Assembly: GCA_021791235.1 (NCBI GenBank)
Contig: JAJYXA010000494.1
Coordinates: forward strand, 1-8,341
From: Pseudomonadota bacterium
GTDB lineage: Bacteria > Pseudomonadota > Gammaproteobacteria > Burkholderiales > Thiobacillaceae
Reading direction: 5' to 3'
Length of the DNA stretch: 8,341 nucleotides
In this document: positions 1 to 7,417 of the stretch, in pieces
How the letters are laid out: each line of letters opens with the position of its first letter
Numbering within the stretch: position 1 is the stretch's first letter
Notes under the pieces: model-generated
The model's database searches: none
The model's input: only the letters and a program-made list of their open reading frames with translations
What the model was told of the DNA's origin: nothing
Program-made: the position numbers and the translations under genes

Positions 1-202
1 GTGCGGCACGCATCTCAGCAAACCCGCCGACAAGCTGCGCTGGGCCGAGGGCATTGCCGACGCACTCAACGACAAGGCCTGGGCCGCCGAAGTCTACGGG
101 CAGCTTGCCGGGCAGTTCAGCGGCGCCGAGGTCGCGCGCTTCGAACTTTCCCGCCGCTCGCGCGCCGACCTGAATTTCTATGGCGCCGAGCGCCGCCATT
201 AA
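1..202 (+). CDS. C-terminal fragment of an unrecognised protein (5' end outside window)
   Basis: The frame starting at base 2 is open from the window edge to a TAA at 200-202 and gives 66 residues, beginning CGTHLSKPADKL and ending NFYGAERRH. I do not recognise the family. The middle part (LRWAEGIADAL, then AAEVYGQLAGQF) has the spacing of small and aromatic residues seen in paired amphipathic helices, so a TPR-like helical repeat is possible, but one fragment cannot establish this. The codons are GC-rich at third positions like the neighbouring genes, which supports real coding. No membrane segment is visible in this part. The gene reads in the same direction as the 350-residue gene downstream, but a strong terminator at 274-306 lies between them, so they are probably separate transcription units or only partly coupled. 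Confidence 0.6.
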   Translation, partial: CGTHLSKPADKLRWAEGIADALNDKAWAAEVYGQLAGQFSGAEVARFELSRRSRADLNFYGAERRH

Positions 203-220
203 TCGGTTTGGGCATGGCCT

Positions 221-265
221 TTGCCCCCTCCCCCTGTGGGGGAGGGTTGGGGAGAGGGGCTGCAA
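221..265. repeat. C/G-rich palindromic intergenic repeat (REP-like)
   Basis: Bases 226-234 (CCCTCCCCC) pair perfectly with 238-246 (GGGGGAGGG) around a TGT loop. A G-rich arm follows (249-260). The outer bases TTGC (221-224) and GCAA (262-265) are also complementary. Pairs of C-rich and G-rich arms of this kind are common dispersed intergenic elements in GC-rich proteobacteria and usually lie just after genes, as here, 18 bases past a stop codon. Only one copy is present in this window, so its repetitive nature is inferred from its form. Confidence 0.55.
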
Positions 266-273
266 TACCCCTG

Positions 274-306
274 AAAACAGCCCGGTTACACGGGCTGTTT
301 TTATTT
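274..306 (+). terminator. Intrinsic (Rho-independent) terminator
   Basis: A perfect 11-bp stem is formed by 274-284 (AAAACAGCCCG) and 291-301 (CGGGCTGTTTT), with a 6-base loop GTTACA. On the plus strand it runs into TTTTTATTT (298-306). It would end the transcript of the gene that stops at 202. The A-rich left arm gives a run of four T on the opposite strand, so it could also act weakly on leftward transcripts, including any that read through from chpA about 1.1 kb away. Confidence 0.85.
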
Positions 307-332
307 GTACACTCCGGATAAAGCCGTCTTTC

Positions 333-337
333 AGGAG
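333..337 (+). promoter_or_regulatory. Ribosome binding site of the 350-residue gene
   Basis: AGGAG lies 6 bases before the ATG at 344. This decides the start: the longer open frame from a TTG at 305 overlaps the T-tract of the terminator, has no ribosome binding site of its own, and adds only 13 residues. No convincing -35/-10 pair is visible between the terminator and this site. Confidence 0.8.
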
Positions 338-343
338 TGCGCA

Positions 344-1396
344 ATGCTTGAACTGTCTGCCCTCATCGACACGGTGCAGAAGAACTGCACCATCGCCGAC
401 GCCCGCCACGCGCGCGACATGACGATGTGCACCTTCCTGCTGGAAATGCGCGAGTACTACCGCTGGGAAATGGAAATCCCCTACGGCGCACGCCTGCCCA
501 AGGACGAGCTGGGCGACTGGCTGAACGCGCGCGAGAGCCTGTGGGATACGGTGGAAGAAGAGGAGTTCGCGCCGCTGCCCTTGAGCGAATCCGGCATCGA
601 CCCGTTCGAGGCCGACGACATCAACCGTGCGCTGATTCCGCGGGGCCTGGTCTACAGCAGCGGCCTGGGACGTTTCCGCAAACCGCACTTCGTGCTGGCC
701 GAACTCAAGCGCGCCGAGGTGCGCGAAGGCGTGCAGGTGCTGGTGGCCGGCTGCGAATACGCGCGCGACCTGATCGCGCCACCGGCCGCGATGCGCGGCG
801 GCGCCATCTTCCTGCGCATGGACGCGGTGCGCCGCCTGCTGTGGAACAGGTTCGAGGAATGGCAATGGAAGGAAAGGGACACCGCGCTGGGACGCGCCTT
901 TGCCCACTACGACTTCGAGCGCGACATCGAGCGCGGGCTCGACCGCATGGCCGAGGCCGAGAGCGAGGCCATGATCCTGCACGAGATCGGCGAGGCGCGC
1001 GCCGAATCGCTGCTGGGCGAGGACTGGAACGCGATGCTCGGCCAGCTCACGTCCAGGCACGCCGAACTGCTGGCGCGCGCGGTGCGCGACCATCTGGCCG
1101 ACTGTCTGGTCACCCTGCCGACGCTGCTCGAACGCGAGGCCATCGGTTCGCTGCATTTCCATCTGGCGAATCTTTCGGGCCTCCGCCGCGCGCTGTTCCC
1201 GGCGCTGCCGCAGGCGTATGAAGCCTGGCTCGACAGCCGCGACACCGCCAAACTGACCCGCACGGTGGCGGTGGCCGAAGCCCACTGGCTGAATGCGGCG
1301 CGGCAGCTGACGACCACTTACCATCGCGATCCCGCACGCGGCGACGCGCACCTCAACGCGCTGGCCGGCGGCGACCTCGCCAGCCTGAAACTCTAG
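344..1396 (+). CDS. Uncharacterised 350-residue, helix-rich soluble protein
   Basis: The ATG at 344 follows AGGAG at ideal spacing and the frame ends at TAG 1394-1396. The product has no signal peptide and no hydrophobic stretch long enough for a membrane helix, so it is probably cytoplasmic. It is rich in Glu, Arg, Ala and Leu and probably mostly alpha-helical. Distinct elements are an N-terminal segment with Cys15, Cys29 and EMREYYRWE (34-42), a middle segment FRKPHFVLAELKRAEV (111-126), HYDFERDIERG (188-198), MILHEIGEARAE (210-221) and LHFHLANLSGLRRALFP (270-286). From memory it resembles the uncharacterised family named Sfum_1244 (DUF6866) found in betaproteobacteria and some deltaproteobacteria, but I could not check this. 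The HEIGE motif with other His and Glu residues could bind a metal; that is inference, and the spacing is not the HExxH of zinc peptidases. It converges on chpA with 9 bases between stops and has no evident link to pilus function. Confidence 0.85.
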   Translation: MLELSALIDTVQKNCTIADARHARDMTMCTFLLEMREYYRWEMEIPYGARLPKDELGDWLNARESLWDTVEEEEFAPLPLSESGIDPFEADDINRALIPRGLVYSSGLGRFRKPHFVLAELKRAEVREGVQVLVAGCEYARDLIAPPAAMRGGAIFLRMDAVRRLLWNRFEEWQWKERDTALGRAFAHYDFERDIERGLDRMAEAESEAMILHEIGEARAESLLGEDWNAMLGQLTSRHAELLARAVRDHLADCLVTLPTLLEREAIGSLHFHLANLSGLRRALFPALPQAYEAWLDSRDTAKLTRTVAVAEAHWLNAARQLTTTYHRDPARGDAHLNALAGGDLASLKL

Positions 1397-1405
1397 CACT
1401 TCCCC

Positions 1406-4400
1406 TTACGCCGGCAAGGTCGCTTCCCGCCCCAACTGCTCGGCGATGGAATCGAGCAGCTGCTGTTCCTGATACGGCTTGCCCAGGTACACGTTGACGC
1501 CGATCTCCAGCGCGTGGTTGCGGTGCTTGTCCGCCGTGCGCGAGGTAATCATGATGATCGGCACCGACTTCAGGCGCGCGTCGCTGCGCATCACGCGGGC
1601 CAGTTCGAAGCCGTCCATGCGCGGCATTTCGACGTCGAGCAGCACCACGTCGGGGATCAGGTCGTGCATCTTCTCCAGCGCATCGACGCCGTCCTTTGCG
1701 CTGTCGACGCGGAAACCTTCGCGGGTCAGCAGGCGGGTGGTGATCTTGCGCACGGTGAGCGAGTCGTCGACCACCAGCACCAGCGGCGGCTGCAGGGCGG
1801 CGCTGACTTCGGCGGCCCCGGCCGGTGCCGTGCGTTCCGCCGCGGTGCGCGGCAGGCTGGCCCAGCGCAGCGCCAGCGGCACCGGGTTGAGGATCAGGAT
1901 CACGCGCCCGTCGCCGCGTACCGTGGCGCCGGCCACGCCGGTGATGCGCGCCATCTGCGGTCCGATGTTCTTGACCACGATTTCGCGCGTGCCCTCGATC
2001 GCGTCGACCAGCACGGCCGCCTGGCTGGAGCCGCTGGCGAGCAGCGCCACCGGGTTGTAGCGCTGCACTTCGTGCACCGCTTCGCTATCGCCCAGCAGGT
2101 GCGGCAGGTAGGAGAACGGGTAGCGCGCGCCGCGCCACGTCACTTCGCCCGCCGCCATCGCCTTTTCAAGCTCTTCCGGCCTGAGTTCCAGCACCTGCTG
2201 AACCAGCGGCGTCGGCAGGGCATAATCGTGCCTGGCCGCCTGGATCATCACCGCCTGGGTCATCGCCAGCGTGAGCGGCAGATAAATGTGGAAGCTGGTG
2301 CCGGCGCCCGGCGTCGATGCGATGTCGATGCGGCCGCCCAGCGCGGAGATTTCGCTCTTCACCACGTCCATGCCGACACCGCGCCCGGCAACCTGGCTGA
2401 TGGTTTCGGCGGTGGAGAAACCGGCCGCAAAAATCATCTGCGCCAGCAGGGTTTCGGTCGGCTCGACACCCGGCAGCAAGAGGCCGCCAGCTTCGGCCTT
2501 TTCGCGGATACGGGCGTAGTTGAGGCCGGCACCGTCGTCCTTCACGGTCAGCATCATTTCATTGCCGGACTGGCGCGCGGACAGCACGATTTCGCCGAAC
2601 TCGGCCTTGCCCGCGGCGCGGCGTTCCTCGGGCGTTTCGATGCCGTGCGCCAGCGCGTTGCGCAGCAAATGCTCGAGCGGCGCGGTCACCTTTTCCAGCA
2701 CCGAGCGGTCGATTTCCAGTTCGCCGCCCTGAATGTCGAGCTGGGCGCGCTTGTCCACATCGCGTGCGGTCTGGCGCACGGTGCGGTACAAGCGCTCGGC
2801 CACCGAATACAGCGGCACCATGCGCACCCGCAGCAGATCCTGCTGCAGTTCGCGGTTCAGCCGCGTCTGCTGGATCAGCGCGGCGTCCGCTTCGCCCAGT
2901 CGCGCCAGCAGGATGTGCTGCACGGTGGAAATGTCGTTCACGCTTTCGGCGAGGAAGCGGGTGACTTCCTGGAAGCGGGTGAAGCGGTCGAACTCCAGCG
3001 GGTCGAATTGTTCGGCCGCGCCCTGCGTCTGGAACGTCGCCTGCATCTGCGATTCGGCCTGGATTTCGACTTCGCGGATGTGGCCGCGCAGGCGCACCAG
3101 CGCTTCCGACAATTCGTTGACGTGGCGCTTGAAGGCGAACACTTCGCTTTCGATCCGCGAACGCGCGATCGCCACCTCGCCGGCCTGGTTGACCATGCGG
3201 TCGACCCAGTCGGCGCGCACCCGCAGGGTCAGCGCACTGGCGTCACGGGCGGCCGGCTGCGCAGGGGCCTGCCGATCGGCCGCGGGTGCGGTCACCGCAG
3301 GAACCGATTCGGCCCGGCCCAGAACCGGCTCGATCGGTGCTTCCAGCGGCGCGGCGGTTTCCTCGGCCACGGGCGACAGGTCACCCTGTTTCAGGCGCTC
3401 CACGGTCTCGGCCAGGCGATCGAGCTGCGCCTCCAGCGTATCGAACACCTCGCCGCTCGCGAGCAGATGGCCTTCGATCACCGCGATCACGCGCGATTCC
3501 ATCACGTGCGTCAGTTCGCCCAGGCGCATCGCGCCGACCATGCGCGCGCTGCCCTTGATGGTGTGAAGATTGCGGCGCAGCGCATCGCGCGCTGCGGTTT
3601 CGCCCGGCGCGGCTTTCCAGGCGCGCAGTTGCGCACTGGTATCCGGCACCAGGGTGTCGGCTTCCTCAAGGAAAATCGGCAGCAGCTGCTGATCGATTTC
3701 ATCGGCCACCTCGCGCCGCTCGAATACCGGAGACGGCGTCGCGGGTTTGATGTCGGGCACCAGCGCGCTGACGTCCAGCGGCGCGGGCGCGGGGCCGGCG
3801 GGGCAAATCTCGGCCGCCGCGCCGACCTGAACGGGCTCGCCGGCCGGGGCCTGGACGGGGGGCTCGTCTTCCGGCACCGCCTGCTCGTCCTCCAGTTCGC
3901 CCAGGGTCGCGATCAAGTCGCTTGCCGCCTCGGGCAGCTGCCCGCTTTCGATGGCTGCCGTCATTTCATGCAGGCGCGCGACCGTATCCTGAACCAGCGG
4001 CAGATGCGCGGGCGGCAGCGGCGCCTGGACGAAACGGTTCCAGTACTCTTCAAGCGCGTGGGACAGTTCGGCCAGCGCCGTGATCCCTGCCGTGCCCGCA
4101 ATCCCCCCCAGGGTGTGCACCGCGCGCCGCGCATGCTCGCTGACGCTGCTGTTGGGGGCTTCGGCATGACGTTCGGCTTCTTCCTGCAGCACGGCCAGAC
4201 GCTGGTGCGCCTCGGTCATGAAGATATCGTACAAGCCGGTGGACAGGCAGACCGGGCCGATGCAGATCTCGTCAGGCACATACGACCCCACATGGGCTTC
4301 AGCCCATAGTGGATCGGAGTCCCCTTGTGGGGCGTGCGGCTCCGCATGCGCTTCCGCGCGCGACGAATCGGCCTCCTCCGCGGCAACCGGCTCGACTGCG

Positions 4401-7360
4401 GCAGGCGCGATCGCATATTCGATCAGGGCGCCCGCCTCCCGAGCGGGCGCTTCCGCGTGCGTGCCGTCCGCCTGCGCCACGGACGCTTCGACAGGCTCGG
4501 GCTCGCCGGCCGTGACGGCGGATTCAGTGTCCTCCGCAAGCGCGTCCCGCCCAGGCATGGCGAGTGCATCGTCACCGCAGGCAGCCGCCTCGATTTCGGC
4601 AACGGTCTGCGGCGGCCATCCGGTTTCCGCGGCGGGTGCCGCCTCGACGGCTACCGCCGTTTCGGGGCTCTTTATCCCGATCTCGTCCACTGCCAGCGCA
4701 AGGTACGCGGCCGCTGCGGACGCCGCATCCAGCGGCTGTCCCTGTGCCACGCGTTCAACCGCGGCCAGCAAGTCTGAAACCGGCAGCGTTGCGGGCTGAT
4801 TCGCCCACAGCGCGTCAACCCAGTGCTGGAACACCTCGCGGGCGCGGCCGACCAGGCGCAGCAATTCGCTGCCGGCCGGTTTCTGCTCGGCCAGCCAGCC
4901 GTTCATCAATTGTTCGAGACGCCATGCGGTTTCGCCCAGCTCGTTCAGTCCGACCATGCGGCCGCTGCCTTTCAGCGTGTGGAAACCACGGCGGATCACG
5001 GTCAGCGAGGCCTGGTCGCCGGGGTTGCTCTGGCAGGCATCGCTGGCCTCGTCCATGGTGGCCAGCACTTCGTTGGCCTCTTCCAGGAAGATCTCCAGCA
5101 GCTCCGGTTCGGTTCCCTCGGGAACGCCGACCAGGAGGCCGTCTGCGGAAGATGCGCTGGTACGTGCCTCCACCGGCGCTTCCGCTGCCGCCATGGCCGC
5201 GGCCGTTTGCGCAGCCAGCGGCCGCGCGATTTCAATGTCCGCGCCGAAAGTCGGTGCCTCATCTTCGCCGGCCTGCGCGGCGACCGGTTCGTCGATCGCG
5301 CTCGGCGCCGCTGCCCATTCTGAAAATTCAGGCGGATTCGTTTCGGCCGCCGCTTCCAGCATCAGAGGGATTTCAGCGGCGCTGCGTTCGGGCAGCGCCA
5401 GGCCCGTCAAAGCGGCGATGCCGGCATCGAGCGCCGGCGGCGCGTCGGCTGCGTCCCGGCTGGCGTCGAGCGCGGCACGCGTCTGCTCTTTCAGAATGGC
5501 GTCGTCGATCAGCTCGGCGTCGCGGCCGAGCTCGGTCAGTACATCAAGGAATTTTTTTTTTGCGGCGGCGTCGGCTTGATCGCGCCATTCCAGATAGCCC
5601 GCCTGCACCTCGGCCTTGCGGGTGGGCAGACCGGCTTCGACGGTGTCGTCGAAGGCGCTGTCGTCCATGCTGGCGGCGTCGCTCACGCCAAATTCGATCA
5701 GGGCCGGACGCAGAATGCCGGCGGCGTCGGCACGCCCGGCGCAGTAAGATTCGATATACAGCCCGAGGCTGGAGAAGGCATCGGCCAGACGTTGCTGGGT
5801 TGCCTCGTCGGGGTGGCCCTCGCTGGCAAACGACCGCACCACGGCCGTGGCCGACGCCAGCAGATTCGCGGCATCGGGCAGTTCCAGCATGGTCAGCGCG
5901 CCCTGCGCCTGCTGCGCCAGGACAGGAAGATTGCCCAGCGCTTCGCGCTCGTTGGCATCGCGGAAGAAGGCATCCAGCGCTTCTTCCATCTGCTTCAGGT
6001 TCTGGCCGACCTCCTGCGCCATATGCACCAGCATGTCGCGCTCGGCTTCGCGCTGATTGGCGGAGTCCTCGACATGGGCCGGCATCTCGCGGCCTTCGAC
6101 CAGGGCGCGCAGGCGTGCCTGCTGGGCTTCCGCGCGGCCGGCAAAATCGGCGTGCAGCACGTCTTCCTGGTCGACGGCATTCTGCATGTACAACAGCGTG
6201 GAGGCGACCTCCAGATTCATCTGTTCGCGCGCATCCCCTTCGCGCCCGGCAGCGGCGATGGCCGCCGCCCCCAGATCGTCCAGCAAGGGCAGCAGACCGC
6301 TGCCTTCGAGCATCTGCGCCTGGGGCCGCATGCGTCCCAGGTGGTTGCGAAACTGCTCCAGCTGTCCGGCGTCGCCTTCCGCGTAGGCGTGCCAGCTGTC
6401 GCGCGCCGCCTTCAGGCTGGTTTGCATGGCGTCCAGCACCGGGCGCATGCGCGCCAGCGCTTCGGGATCGAGCATGCCGCGGCCCGGAAGATAGCGGTCC
6501 AGACCGAAGGTCGAACGGACTTCTGCGGCACGCCCGTCCAGAGGCTGGCTTTTTGCCACGAAGAACAGCGCATCGCGCAGCAGCCGCTCGGCGACCTGCG
6601 GCGAGCCTTCCATCAGGCGGCGCATTTGCAGGTCGACACGGGCAAGCAGTTGCTTGACGTGGAAATCGGCCTCGACGCCGCGTGCGATCAGACTGTCGAC
6701 AAAGCCGACGCACGCCCACCAGAACGTTTGCGAGGCCTGCGACGGCGCAATGCGCTCGATGGCGGCCAGGGCATCGCGCATGCGTTGCAGCCCCTGTTCC
6801 GCCCCTGCATTGCGGAGAAAAGCCAGCAGACCGCGCTGGAACTGGCCGCGCGCGGTTTTGACTTCGGCCGACAGCGCCTCCTGGGTCAGGCCATTGCCGG
6901 AGATCTTGCCTTGCGCCCGCGAACGCAGATCGGGAAAAAACAATTCGCCCTCGAACACCCGCTCGGCGCCTTGCAGTTCGCGCAGACGCCTGTAGAGGGG
7001 AAACAGCGCCAGTTCGCCGCTGCCGCGTCCGTCCGCCAGATCCTTGACCCAGCGCTGCAGGCCTTCCATGGCATTGCGCAGGGCGCGCAGCACGTCATCG
7101 CCTGCCGCGATGCGATTCGCGTTGAGGTCGCCCAGGACGGATTCGATCGTGGCCGCCAGCGTCGCCGCACCTTCCAGTCCGACCATGCGCAACGCCCCGG
7201 TTACCTGGTGCGCATCATCATGCGCCAGCCGCAGGGCATTGGTGAGATCGGCATCCACGCTGTAGGCCTGGACGCGCCCGAGGGCGGCTTGCAGGGCGGC
7301 GTCGATGTCCCCGCGCACCCAGTTCAACGGGCCGGTGTCGTAATCGAGTAAGGCGCTCAT
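1406..7360 (-). CDS. chpA: ChpA/PilL-type hybrid CheA kinase of the type IV pilus chemosensory system
   Basis: This 1984-residue cytoplasmic kinase would autophosphorylate under control of PilJ and pass phosphate to pilus response regulators. Residues 1-600 are FimL-like and hold two degenerate Hpt-like modules (HQVTG at 51-55; QQAQG at 483-487, with Gln in the His position). Three more Hpt modules follow: HTLKG (His794), HTLGG (His1082, Lys replaced) and HTIKG (His1266). Ala/Glu/Pro-rich linkers span about 640-745, 895-1030, 1150-1215 and 1325-1375. The kinase core begins near 1378. The dimerisation region contains FDPLEFDRFTRFQE, typical of pilus CheA proteins. The ATPase has an N box (His1564, Asn1568, His1572), DDGAG (1608-1612) and GRGVGMD (1659-1665). 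A CheW-like domain (about 1700-1835) and a receiver (about 1858-1975; Asp1865, Asp1866, phospho-acceptor Asp1909, Thr1939, Lys1961) complete it. All catalytic motifs look intact. It is shorter than Pseudomonas aeruginosa ChpA (about 2470 residues), which has more Hpt modules. It lies 57 bases after pilJ, so co-transcription is likely. An A10 run interrupts its codons at 601-603. Confidence 0.95.
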   Translation of the reverse strand: MSALLDYDTGPLNWVRGDIDAALQAALGRVQAYSVDADLTNALRLAHDDAHQVTGALRMVGLEGAATLAATIESVLGDLNANRIAAGDDVLRALRNAMEGLQRWVKDLADGRGSGELALFPLYRRLRELQGAERVFEGELFFPDLRSRAQGKISGNGLTQEALSAEVKTARGQFQRGLLAFLRNAGAEQGLQRMRDALAAIERIAPSQASQTFWWACVGFVDSLIARGVEADFHVKQLLARVDLQMRRLMEGSPQVAERLLRDALFFVAKSQPLDGRAAEVRSTFGLDRYLPGRGMLDPEALARMRPVLDAMQTSLKAARDSWHAYAEGDAGQLEQFRNHLGRMRPQAQMLEGSGLLPLLDDLGAAAIAAAGREGDAREQMNLEVASTLLYMQNAVDQEDVLHADFAGRAEAQQARLRALVEGREMPAHVEDSANQREAERDMLVHMAQEVGQNLKQMEEALDAFFRDANEREALGNLPVLAQQAQGALTMLELPDAANLLASATAVVRSFASEGHPDEATQQRLADAFSSLGLYIESYCAGRADAAGILRPALIEFGVSDAASMDDSAFDDTVEAGLPTRKAEVQAGYLEWRDQADAAAKKKFLDVLTELGRDAELIDDAILKEQTRAALDASRDAADAPPALDAGIAALTGLALPERSAAEIPLMLEAAAETNPPEFSEWAAAPSAIDEPVAAQAGEDEAPTFGADIEIARPLAAQTAAAMAAAEAPVEARTSASSADGLLVGVPEGTEPELLEIFLEEANEVLATMDEASDACQSNPGDQASLTVIRRGFHTLKGSGRMVGLNELGETAWRLEQLMNGWLAEQKPAGSELLRLVGRAREVFQHWVDALWANQPATLPVSDLLAAVERVAQGQPLDAASAAAAYLALAVDEIGIKSPETAVAVEAAPAAETGWPPQTVAEIEAAACGDDALAMPGRDALAEDTESAVTAGEPEPVEASVAQADGTHAEAPAREAGALIEYAIAPAAVEPVAAEEADSSRAEAHAEPHAPQGDSDPLWAEAHVGSYVPDEICIGPVCLSTGLYDIFMTEAHQRLAVLQEEAERHAEAPNSSVSEHARRAVHTLGGIAGTAGITALAELSHALEEYWNRFVQAPLPPAHLPLVQDTVARLHEMTAAIESGQLPEAASDLIATLGELEDEQAVPEDEPPVQAPAGEPVQVGAAAEICPAGPAPAPLDVSALVPDIKPATPSPVFERREVADEIDQQLLPIFLEEADTLVPDTSAQLRAWKAAPGETAARDALRRNLHTIKGSARMVGAMRLGELTHVMESRVIAVIEGHLLASGEVFDTLEAQLDRLAETVERLKQGDLSPVAEETAAPLEAPIEPVLGRAESVPAVTAPAADRQAPAQPAARDASALTLRVRADWVDRMVNQAGEVAIARSRIESEVFAFKRHVNELSEALVRLRGHIREVEIQAESQMQATFQTQGAAEQFDPLEFDRFTRFQEVTRFLAESVNDISTVQHILLARLGEADAALIQQTRLNRELQQDLLRVRMVPLYSVAERLYRTVRQTARDVDKRAQLDIQGGELEIDRSVLEKVTAPLEHLLRNALAHGIETPEERRAAGKAEFGEIVLSARQSGNEMMLTVKDDGAGLNYARIREKAEAGGLLLPGVEPTETLLAQMIFAAGFSTAETISQVAGRGVGMDVVKSEISALGGRIDIASTPGAGTSFHIYLPLTLAMTQAVMIQAARHDYALPTPLVQQVLELRPEELEKAMAAGEVTWRGARYPFSYLPHLLGDSEAVHEVQRYNPVALLASGSSQAAVLVDAIEGTREIVVKNIGPQMARITGVAGATVRGDGRVILILNPVPLALRWASLPRTAAERTAPAGAAEVSAALQPPLVLVVDDSLTVRKITTRLLTREGFRVDSAKDGVDALEKMHDLIPDVVLLDVEMPRMDGFELARVMRSDARLKSVPIIMITSRTADKHRNHALEIGVNVYLGKPYQEQQLLDSIAEQLGREATLPA
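5511..5532 (-). other. Perfect hairpin within chpA, downstream of the A10 run
   Basis: On the coding strand AGCTCGGC (5532-5525) pairs with GCCGAGCT (5518-5511) around the loop CGCGAC, giving 8 bp with no mismatch. It begins 19 bases after the end of the A10 run and 11 bases after the stop reached by a -1 frameshift. It could pause RNA polymerase or ribosomes, but the spacing is longer than the 5-9 bases usual for frameshift-stimulating stems, and GC-rich genes form such stems by chance. Confidence 0.4.
5552..5561 (-). other. A10 homopolymer in chpA: candidate slippage or phase-variation site
   Basis: The coding strand reads GCA AAA AAA AAA TTC, codons 600-604 (Ala-Lys-Lys-Lys-Phe). The zero-frame phase A AAA AAA fits the X XXY YYZ rule for -1 ribosomal slippage, and runs of nine or more A are known to cause RNA polymerase slippage in bacteria. 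One extra A, or a -1 ribosomal shift, ends at TGA 5546-5544 after Lys-Lys-Lys-Ile-Pro, giving a 605-residue product. One A fewer ends at TGA 5538-5536, giving 607 residues. The other Lys codons I checked in this gene are AAG, so three AAA codons in a row are atypical. No function has been shown; the run may simply be a mutable tract. Confidence 0.5.
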
Positions 7361-7370
7361 GGTGTGTTGT

Positions 7371-7374
7371 TCCT
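7371..7374 (-). promoter_or_regulatory. Ribosome binding site of chpA
   Basis: On the minus strand CAGGAA lies before the ATG at 7360-7358, with AGGA 10 bases from the start. It is a moderate site with slightly long spacing. It lies in the 57-base gap after pilJ, where no promoter-like or terminator-like sequence is evident, which fits translation of chpA from a pilJ-chpA message. Confidence 0.55.
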
Positions 7375-7417
7375 GACGTTGATTGCAGTGGCCGTGACGG
7401 CTGCTCGCTTCGCTCGA

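Noticed and set aside
305..343. TTG start that would lengthen the 350-residue protein by 13 residues
   Set aside because: It overlaps the terminator T-tract and lacks a ribosome binding site, whereas the ATG at 344 has AGGAG 6 bases upstream.
1514..4309. 931-codon open frame on the plus strand, antisense to chpA (with similar ones at 4564-6657 and 5576-7351)
   Set aside because: These are shadows of chpA caused by high GC at third codon positions. Their products are low-complexity and rich in Arg, Gly, His and Gln, match no motif that I know, and overlap intact kinase domains.
5536..5546. TGATG just after the A10 run as a possible termination-reinitiation site
   Set aside because: The ATG (5544-5542) is out of frame with chpA and meets TGA two codons later, so it cannot restore kinase translation.
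5544..6719. 391-codon minus-strand frame within chpA ending at the TGA after the A10 run
   Set aside because: It is not a separate gene: the product is Arg/Ala-rich and shadows the chpA frame. Only its stop matters, as the end point of a -1 shift at the A10 run.
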